From positions 1-64,000 of the forward strand of contig JAFEEX010000010.1 in assembly GCA_018240895.1 (NCBI GenBank): DNA of 64,000 bases, written 5' to 3'. This document shows positions 58,186 through 64,000 of the stretch, one piece after another. The notes beneath the pieces were generated by a model, which was not told the DNA's origin, searched no databases, and worked only from the letters and a program-made list of their open reading frames with translations. Positions within the stretch are counted from its first letter, which is position 1, and every line of letters begins with the position of its first letter. A program made the translations under genes and the position numbers. Origin of the DNA: Pseudomonadota bacterium. Its GTDB lineage: Bacteria > Pseudomonadota > Alphaproteobacteria > Sphingomonadales > Sphingomonadaceae.

Positions 58186-58598
58186 GGACAGAGTTCCAGA
58201 GATAGTGGGACAATGTGGTCACGCGTCAGCGGCGCTAAAGGCATCGATTCTGCTTGTGACGGACTGACCCAAACGGCCTCTTCGATTTCAGACCGGATGA
58301 TTGGATCGTGTAAAACTCGAATATGGAAAACTTCTGCTTCAACAATGTGATTTGGCTCATTCGCAGCTGGGGCCGAAAATGTTCCTAAGTGTCGCGCCTG
58401 ATCAACGGCGATTGCCAACCCAATCTCTTCGCTCAGCTCGCGGCGCAACGCTGAGATAGGGCTTTCACCTTCCTCAATCTTGCCGCCAGCCTGCATGAAC
58501 CAAGGAGTTCCCGCCTTGCGTACAAGTAACAGGTGCCCGGCATCGTCATCAATAAGCGCTGCGGCAATGCGGATGGTGAGTTTTGCACAATTCTCCAT
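58182..58598 (-). CDS. Nudix hydrolase
   Basis: The 138-residue protein has a complete Nudix box, GKIEEGESPISALRRELSEE followed by IGL, near residues 38-60, after LLLVRKAGTPWFMQAGG. Such enzymes cleave nucleoside diphosphates linked to another group, including NAD-related and oxidised nucleotides. ATG 58598 gives a normal length; the open frame upstream to 59105 lies over the permease gene. It overlaps the RES gene by four bases. Confidence 0.88.
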   Translation of the reverse strand: MENCAKLTIRIAAALIDDDAGHLLLVRKAGTPWFMQAGGKIEEGESPISALRRELSEEIGLAIAVDQARHLGTFSAPAANEPNHIVEAEVFHIRVLHDPIIRSEIEEAVWVSPSQAESMPLAPLTRDHIVPLSLELCP

Positions 58599-58776
58599 AG
58601 GCTTTGTGGTAGCCGAGAAAGCAGTGATTTCAATGTCCTCTTTTGAGAGCTTCGATTGGCTGAACGAACGACCGAAATCTTGTCGTGTCCGGACAGGCAG
58701 CTTTCGAACAAAGCCGACGTTCCCCCGAGCTTGTCGATCCCCGTGAATTTGTCCACGCGCCCTGACCCAACAGAAT

Positions 58777-58807
58777 AAGGGCCGCGATCTTTTGGATCGC
58801 GGCCCTT
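58777..58807. terminator. Strong hairpin terminator downstream of the permease
   Basis: A perfect 13-bp stem (AAGGGCCGCGATC / GATCGCGGCCCTT) with a 5-base loop lies 21 bases past the permease stop on the minus strand. Flanking A/T bases favour use in both directions. Confidence 0.8.
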
Positions 58808-58827
58808 TTCCATCTCTCGCAAAGGCG

Positions 58828-60411
58828 TCAGTCGATATCGATCCCGCCGGGCAGCGGCGGAACCGGCTGTGGCGGCGCGTCGGCGTCATCCTCGTGCACC
58901 TCAACCAGTCCGCGGCCCACATGGCTTTTGCGGAAGCCATAAAGGAAATAGAACACCAGGCCGATCCCGCCCCACACCGGCAGCACCAGCATGGCGTCAA
59001 CCGGCAGGTTGAAATAGAGGAACACGCAGCCCGCAATCGACAGCGGCGCAACGATCCATACCAGCGGGGTGCGGAACGGGCGGACCCGATTGGGATCGCG
59101 AACACGCAGGATCAGCACCGCGACCGACACCATCAGGAACGCGAACAGCGTGCCTGAATTGGAAATGTCCGCCAATTGTCCCACCGGCAGCAATGCCGCG
59201 CCAAAGGCCACGAAAACGCCGGTGACCAGGGTAACGACGTGCGGCGTCTTCCACCTGGGGTGGACCGAGGCCAGCTTTTCAGGAAGCAGCCCGTCGCGCG
59301 CCATGACGAAGAAGATACGCGTCTGGCCGAACATCATCATCAGAATCACCGAAGGCAGGGCAAGATTGGCGGCCAGTCCGACCAGATCCCCGGCCCAGGT
59401 GTGATTGATCGCCCGTAGAACATGAGCCAAGGCCTCGTTCGAGCAGACCAGCGGTTCATTGCCCTGCGCCAGCAGCGCGGCGCATTGCTGCTTGAATTCG
59501 GCCGATCCGGCAGCAACGCCCAGCGCCGTGGGCTGCGCGCCGATTGCGCCGATCGCGCCGGCCGCAACCAACAGGTAGAACACGGTGCAAATCGCCAGAC
59601 TGCCGATCAGGCCAATCGGCACGTTGCGCTGCGGGTTCTTGGTTTCCTCAGCCGCGGTCGAAACCGCATCGAAACCGACATAGGCGAAAAAGATAGATGC
59701 GGCGGCGCCGACAATGCCCATGCCTGACGATCCGGCGGGGCCAAACCAGCCGTTGGGGGCAAAGGGCTCAAAATGTCCGCGGTCCATAACCGGCAGGGCC
59801 AGGGCGATGAACATGGTGAGCGCGGCCACCTTGATCGCCACCAGCACGGCGTTGACGTTGGCGCTTTCTTTCGTGCCGATCATCAGCAGCCAGGTAACCG
59901 CCAGCGCCACGAAAATCGCCGGCACGTTGATCCATCCGGTTGAGAAGTCCGGTCCCGCCATGGTCCAGGTTGGCCCGGCTTGCAGCATCAAAGGCAATTC
60001 AAACCCGGTCCAGCTTTTGACAAGCCCCATGAAATAGCCGGACCAGCCCACCGAAACGGCGGACGCCGCCACGGCATATTCAAGGATCAACGCCCAGCCG
60101 ACCATCCAGGCCAGCAATTCCCCGACCACGGCATAGCTGTAAGTATAGGCCGAGCCCGAAACCGGCACCATCGACGCCAGTTCGGAATAACACAGCGCAG
60201 CAACCGCGCAGACTGTGCCGGCAATCACGAAGCTCCACATCATGCCCGGCCCGGCCTTCTGCGCCGCAGCGGCGGTCAGCACGAAGATCCCGGTGCCAAT
60301 AATCGCCCCGATCCCCAGCAGCGTCAGCTGAACCGGACCAAGCGAGCGATGGAGCGATTTCTTTTCCGCGGTTGCAAGAATGGCGTCCAAAGGTTTGACG
60401 CGTCCGAACAT
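58828..60411 (-). CDS. APC-family amino-acid permease (cationic amino-acid transporter-like)
   Basis: The 527-residue protein has about 12 to 14 membrane helices. The first contains GIGAIIGTGIFVLTAAAAQ, the conserved APC-superfamily helix 1 with the unwound glycine segment, and FFAYVGFDAVSTAAEETKNP matches helix 6 and its cytoplasmic loop. The form resembles bacterial CAT-like transporters (YfnA/GkApcT type). It should import amino acids, perhaps with protons; specificity is unknown. A strong terminator follows it. Confidence 0.9.
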   Translation of the reverse strand: MFGRVKPLDAILATAEKKSLHRSLGPVQLTLLGIGAIIGTGIFVLTAAAAQKAGPGMMWSFVIAGTVCAVAALCYSELASMVPVSGSAYTYSYAVVGELLAWMVGWALILEYAVAASAVSVGWSGYFMGLVKSWTGFELPLMLQAGPTWTMAGPDFSTGWINVPAIFVALAVTWLLMIGTKESANVNAVLVAIKVAALTMFIALALPVMDRGHFEPFAPNGWFGPAGSSGMGIVGAAASIFFAYVGFDAVSTAAEETKNPQRNVPIGLIGSLAICTVFYLLVAAGAIGAIGAQPTALGVAAGSAEFKQQCAALLAQGNEPLVCSNEALAHVLRAINHTWAGDLVGLAANLALPSVILMMMFGQTRIFFVMARDGLLPEKLASVHPRWKTPHVVTLVTGVFVAFGAALLPVGQLADISNSGTLFAFLMVSVAVLILRVRDPNRVRPFRTPLVWIVAPLSIAGCVFLYFNLPVDAMLVLPVWGGIGLVFYFLYGFRKSHVGRGLVEVHEDDADAPPQPVPPLPGGIDID

Positions 60412-60556
60412 GCGAATCCCCTAATCAGGCGCGCCGTGGGTACCCCCCGCGCGCATCTTGTTTCCTGAGCGCGGACGCTAGCGGCAAGCAGGGTATTGGC
60501 AAGCGCTAAACGCCAAGCCTTCCCCAGCTTTGCAGGCTCGGCTATGGCACCGCCCC

Positions 60557-61426
60557 ATGTCCACCACCTATCAGCTCGATACGGCTACCAGCCGTGCCCA
60601 CCCCACCCCGGCACCGCTGCGCCGCCTGTCGATCCCGGCAATCCGCCAGCGCAAACAGGATGGGACAACCGCTGATCCGATCGTGATGCTTACCGCATAT
60701 ACCGCCCGGCAGGCGCAATTGCTGGATGCGCATTGTGATCTGCTGCTGTGCGGCGATTCGCTGGGCCAGGTGATCTATGGCCTGCCCAGCAGCCTGCAGG
60801 TTACGCTGGACATGATGATCGCCCATGGCGCGGCGGTGGTGCGCGGTTCCTATCATGCGGTGGTGGTGGTTGACCTGCCGTTCGGCACCTATGAACGCTC
60901 GCCGGAGCAGGCCCTGGCCAGCGCGACGCGGGTGCTGGCCGAAACCGGCTGCTCTGCGGTAAAGCTGGAAGGCGGCGCGGTGATGGCAGAAACCGTGGCC
61001 TTCCTGTCGCAGCGCGGCGTTCCGGTGATGGGCCATGTCGGGCTGACCCCGCAGGCTGTCAACACGCTGGGCGGATACAACGCGCGCGGCCGGAGCGAGG
61101 CCGAGGCACAGAAGATCGTCTCCGATGCCGTGGCGCTGGATCAGGCTGGTGCCTTTGCCATCGTTATCGAGGGCGTGGTCGAGCCGATTGCGATTGCCGC
61201 GACCAGGGCAATCGCCTGTCCATCGATCGGGATCGGCGCATCCAACCAGTGCGACGGACAGGTTCTGGTGACGGAAGATATGCTGGGAATGTTCGAGCGG
61301 GTGCCCCGCTTCGTGAAGCGCTATGCCGAAATTGCCGAGGTGATATCTGCCGCCGCTGCAGACTATGCCGGCCAGGTCCGCACCCGCGCTTTCCCGGGGA
61401 CAGAGCAGACCTATCAACCCAAATAG
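60557..61426 (+). CDS. panB: 3-methyl-2-oxobutanoate hydroxymethyltransferase PanB
   Basis: The 289-residue TIM-barrel protein has the PanB motifs [52 protein letters not shown] and [16 protein letters not shown]. It adds a hydroxymethyl group from 5,10-methylenetetrahydrofolate to 2-oxoisovalerate, the first committed step of pantothenate synthesis. The start is ATG 60557, giving [12 protein letters not shown]; no good ribosome-binding site is visible. No panC or panE is nearby. Confidence 0.95.
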   Translation: MSTTYQLDTATSRAHPTPAPLRRLSIPAIRQRKQDGTTADPIVMLTAYTARQAQLLDAHCDLLLCGDSLGQVIYGLPSSLQVTLDMMIAHGAAVVRGSYHAVVVVDLPFGTYERSPEQALASATRVLAETGCSAVKLEGGAVMAETVAFLSQRGVPVMGHVGLTPQAVNTLGGYNARGRSEAEAQKIVSDAVALDQAGAFAIVIEGVVEPIAIAATRAIACPSIGIGASNQCDGQVLVTEDMLGMFERVPRFVKRYAEIAEVISAAAADYAGQVRTRAFPGTEQTYQPK

Positions 61427-61474
61427 GTGCCAGACGAGTGCCTTCATCACCGTAATCATTCAGGGAATTTCGCT

Positions 61475-62542
61475 TTGCTGCGTCACTACAAGGGTTCTGT
61501 CCTGTTCACCCTCGCCTGCCTGCTGGCAGCGGCCGGGTATGGCTGGAGCCAGACCGGGACGCCCGGCGGCACCCTTTCACTGCTGTGGATCGTGGTGGTC
61601 CTGGCGGTGCTTGAAATCTCGCTGTCGTTTGACAATGCCGTGGTCAATGCCGCGGTGCTGGAAGACATGGACCCGCTCTGGCAAAAGCGGTTCCTGACCT
61701 GGGGCATGGTGATTGCCGTATTCGGAATGCGGATCGTGTTTCCGCTGGCGATCGTTGCGGTGGCGGCGGGTCTGGGGCCGGTGGAAGCGCTGAATCTGTC
61801 GCTGAACGACCCCAAGCGGTATGAAGAGATAGTCAGCAGCGCCCACGTCGGCATTGCCGGATTCGGCGGCGCATTCCTGGCGATGGTCGGCCTGTCGTTC
61901 TTCTTCGATGGCGAAAAGGAAGTTCACTGGATCGAATGGATCGAAGCGCGGCTTAGCGTCATTTCCAACATCAAGGCGGCGGAAATCGCCTTGCTGCTGG
62001 GGGCGCTCTACCTGATTTCGCTGCTGCTTGAACCCGGCGATGCGCTGACCTTTCTGGCCTCCGGGATGCTGGGCATTGTTACCTTCATCGCGGTGGAGGC
62101 GCTGGGAACGGTGCTTGAAATGCGCGAGAAGGCGCTGGAACTGCAGGGCGCGGTGGTGCGATCGGGCCTGGGCGGGTTCCTGTACCTCAACGTGCTTGAC
62201 GCATCGTTCAGCTTCGATGGGGTTATCGGCGCCTTCGCCCTGTCCAACAACATGATCGTGATCGCGCTGGGCCTGTCGATCGGCGCGATGTTCGTCCGCT
62301 CGATGACGATCATGCTGGTGAAAAAGGGCACCCTGTCAGAATATCGCTATCTTGAACACGGTGCGTTCTGGGCAATCATCGCCCTGGGCGCGATCATGCT
62401 GCTTTCGGCCAGATACCACATTCCCGAAACGGTCACGGGCCTGATCGGCGCGGTGCTGATCGCGGCGTCGCTGTGGTGGTCCGTCCGCCACAACCGCCGC
62501 TTTCCCGATGCCGAAATGGACGCCGCGGTCAGGGCTGATTAG
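61475..62542 (+). CDS. DUF475/TerC-like membrane protein
   Basis: The 355-residue protein has about nine membrane helices with acidic residues inside them: EISLSFDNAVVNAAVLEDM, and later DASFSFDGVIGAFALSNN, a duplicated SFDxxxxxxA pattern typical of DUF475 and related TerC proteins. TerC relatives have been linked to metal homeostasis, including manganese export. The start is uncertain: TTG 61475 follows AGGGA, while a GTG at 61427 directly after panB would add 16 unconserved-looking residues. Function here is inferred from family only. Confidence 0.75.
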   Translation: MLRHYKGSVLFTLACLLAAAGYGWSQTGTPGGTLSLLWIVVVLAVLEISLSFDNAVVNAAVLEDMDPLWQKRFLTWGMVIAVFGMRIVFPLAIVAVAAGLGPVEALNLSLNDPKRYEEIVSSAHVGIAGFGGAFLAMVGLSFFFDGEKEVHWIEWIEARLSVISNIKAAEIALLLGALYLISLLLEPGDALTFLASGMLGIVTFIAVEALGTVLEMREKALELQGAVVRSGLGGFLYLNVLDASFSFDGVIGAFALSNNMIVIALGLSIGAMFVRSMTIMLVKKGTLSEYRYLEHGAFWAIIALGAIMLLSARYHIPETVTGLIGAVLIAASLWWSVRHNRRFPDAEMDAAVRAD

Positions 62543-62567
62543 GGGCCGCGCCGCCCCGCGAACAGAC

Positions 62568-63626
62568 CTACCGCCCGGAAAGTTTCGGCGCGGGGGCTGG
62601 CGTGGCGGAAAAGCGCGGCGCGGGTGCGGGCTGAACCATGCCGCCATCCTCAACAAAGGTGCCGCGCGCCGCGTTGTGGGGGTGATGCGGCGCCTCACGC
62701 AGGCTCAGCACCGGGGCGAAACAGATGTCAGTTCCGTCCATGATCGCGCACCATTCGTCGCGGGTCTTGGTCAGGATCAGGGCGGTCATCCGGGCTTTCA
62801 ACTCGTCCCACTTGGCCGGGTTCATCTGCTGGGCAAAATCGGGATCGCCGGCAAGGCCGGTCTTTTCCAGCAGCAGGGCATAGAATTGGGGCTCGATCGA
62901 CCCGAGCGAGATCCACTTGCCGTCGCTCGTTTCATACGTGTCATAAAAGTGCGTGCCCGAATCGAGCAGGTTGACCCCGCGCTCGTCGCGCCACTGACCG
63001 TTACCCAGGAAGGTATAGGTCATGGCCGACAGAATCGCCGCGCCATCAACCATCGCGCAATCAACCACCTGGCCCGGCCCGCCGCTGCGCGCATGAAGGA
63101 TTGCCGCGACGACGCCAAAGGCCAGCATCATCCCCCCGCCGCCAAAATCACCCACCGCGTTGACCGGAAAGGTCGGCTTCTGCCCCTTGCGACCATAGGA
63201 ATGCAGCGCGCCCGACAAGGCGATGTAATTGATGTCATGCCCGGCGAGCGGCGCCATCGGCCCGTCCTGCCCCCAACCGGTCATTCGCCCGATCACCAGT
63301 TTGGGATTGATTGCCAGCAGCACGTCCGGCCCCAGCCCCAACCGCTCAAGAACGCCCGGGCGATACCCCTCGATCAAGGCGTCGGCATCCTTTGCCAGAT
63401 CCTTCAGCGCGGTAATCGCGGATGGTTCCTTCAGGTCCAGTTCGATCCGCTCACGGCTGCGATTCAGAATGTCGCGGTTGCCGCCATCGCCAAAGCGGCC
63501 GGCTGTGCCCGGCCGCTCAACCCGGATCACCCGGGCACCATGATCGGCCAGCATCATCCCGGCAAACGGCCCCGGGCCGATCCCGGCCAGTTCGATTACG
63601 GTAACTCCCTGAAGCACCCCGGCCAT
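62568..63626 (-). CDS. CoA-transferase/alpha-methylacyl-CoA racemase family protein
   Basis: The 352-residue protein is of the family III CoA-transferase/racemase fold. It has IELAGIGPGPFAGMMLADHG at the N-terminus, a His in AGHDINYIALSGAL near residue 129 and an Asp in VGDFGGGGMMLAFG near 160, the two acid-base residues of alpha-methylacyl-CoA racemase. It probably epimerises 2-methylacyl-CoA thioesters in branched fatty-acid or steroid breakdown, although a CoA transferase role is possible. It starts at ATG 63626 and converges with the DUF475-like gene. Confidence 0.85.
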   Translation of the reverse strand: MAGVLQGVTVIELAGIGPGPFAGMMLADHGARVIRVERPGTAGRFGDGGNRDILNRSRERIELDLKEPSAITALKDLAKDADALIEGYRPGVLERLGLGPDVLLAINPKLVIGRMTGWGQDGPMAPLAGHDINYIALSGALHSYGRKGQKPTFPVNAVGDFGGGGMMLAFGVVAAILHARSGGPGQVVDCAMVDGAAILSAMTYTFLGNGQWRDERGVNLLDSGTHFYDTYETSDGKWISLGSIEPQFYALLLEKTGLAGDPDFAQQMNPAKWDELKARMTALILTKTRDEWCAIMDGTDICFAPVLSLREAPHHPHNAARGTFVEDGGMVQPAPAPRFSATPAPAPKLSGR

Positions 63627-63694
63627 TGCCCATCCCCGAAATTTAATCGCGCGATGAAATTTCTTTAGGGCGTGAACCGGCGATGTCGAGAGGG

Positions 63695-64000
63695 CTATTT
63701 GCCCAATTGCTTGCGCGCCTCTGCCAGCAGGGGATTGTCGCCATCAATCTGTTGGGCCTTGGTCAGCAATTGCCGGGCCAGATCAGGATCACGATCCTGC
63801 GCGGCCAGCGCCATGCCCCAGGCCTGCGCCGCAACGCCGCTGCCCGGCATGATCTGTGCCGCGCGGCGGGCGGTATCTTCAGCGGCCTCTGTATCGCCGG
63901 TGCGCAATTGCGCCAGGCTGAGATCGGCCAGCAGCCGCGCATCGCGGTTCCCGCCGCGCTGGCGAAGACCTTCCAGCAGGCTGCGCGCATTGGCCCAATC
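63695..64000 (-). CDS. TPR protein, C-terminal part (truncated by the window edge)
   Basis: The minus-strand frame is open from 64000 to the stop at 63695 and reads as TPR-like helices: WANARSLLEGLRQRGGNRDA, LADLSLAQLRTGDTEAAEDT and LARQLLTKAQQIDGDNPLL, ending EARKQLGK. Only about 101 codons are visible, so its full size and role are unknown. Confidence 0.75.
   Translation of the reverse strand, partial: DWANARSLLEGLRQRGGNRDARLLADLSLAQLRTGDTEAAEDTARRAAQIMPGSGVAAQAWGMALAAQDRDPDLARQLLTKAQQIDGDNPLLAEARKQLGK

Overview
The window is high-GC DNA (mid-60s % by eye) from an alphaproteobacterium, most likely of the Sphingomonadales. The clues are an NDUFS4-type complex I accessory subunit, SdhE, alphaproteobacterial pstSCAB-phoU-phoB with a nearby phoR, a Ti-type TraA relaxase with TraC/TraD-like partners, and a hairpin repeat containing CCTGAGCTTGTCGAAGGC, which I associate with sphingomonad genomes. 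This placement is inferred from gene content, not from rRNA.

Region 1 (1-34442) is ordinary chromosome, apart from a decayed gene at the left edge. A ~664-codon gene with an N-terminal nucleotide-binding-like half and a C-terminal membrane half (SLOG/SLATT-like architecture) is broken by two frameshifts and a stop. Then come recG, a PLP decarboxylase, sdhE, mfd, a GGDEF-degenerate EAL protein, nadK, tRNA-Asn, a TauE/SafE exporter, secA, HU, lon, an amidohydrolase with two membrane or outer-membrane partners, ybaB and dnaX with the SRP RNA upstream, the NDUFS4-like subunit, hrpB, several small redox or cofactor enzymes, an AHH nuclease-like protein, recJ and two tandem tRNA-Glu genes (TTC and CTC).

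Region 2 (34427-49588) is a ~15.2-kb integrative mobilizable element inserted at the 3' end of tRNA-Glu(CTC). It is bounded by a 16-bp direct repeat (CCCGTAGGGGTCACCA). It carries a P4-type integrase, an AlpA-like regulator, a kinase-associated ECF sigma factor convergent with a transmembrane Ser/Thr kinase, four unrecognised small genes, a large autotransporter, TraC/TraD-like proteins, an RSF1010-like oriT candidate, a TraA relaxase-helicase and a membrane protein. It has no type IV secretion genes, so it would need a helper to transfer. Short GATGGTAT-type repeats lie near both ends and may be integrase or excisionase arm sites. The sigma/kinase/autotransporter cargo is the best candidate for an undescribed system here.

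Region 3 (49589-64000) returns to chromosome. It holds the phosphate regulon (phoR, a DUF2490-type outer-membrane gene, pstSCAB-phoU-phoB) with two divergent Pho boxes, a translationally overlapping Nudix/RES-domain pair, an amino-acid permease, panB, a DUF475/TerC-like membrane protein, a CaiB/racemase-family CoA enzyme and a truncated TPR protein at the right edge.
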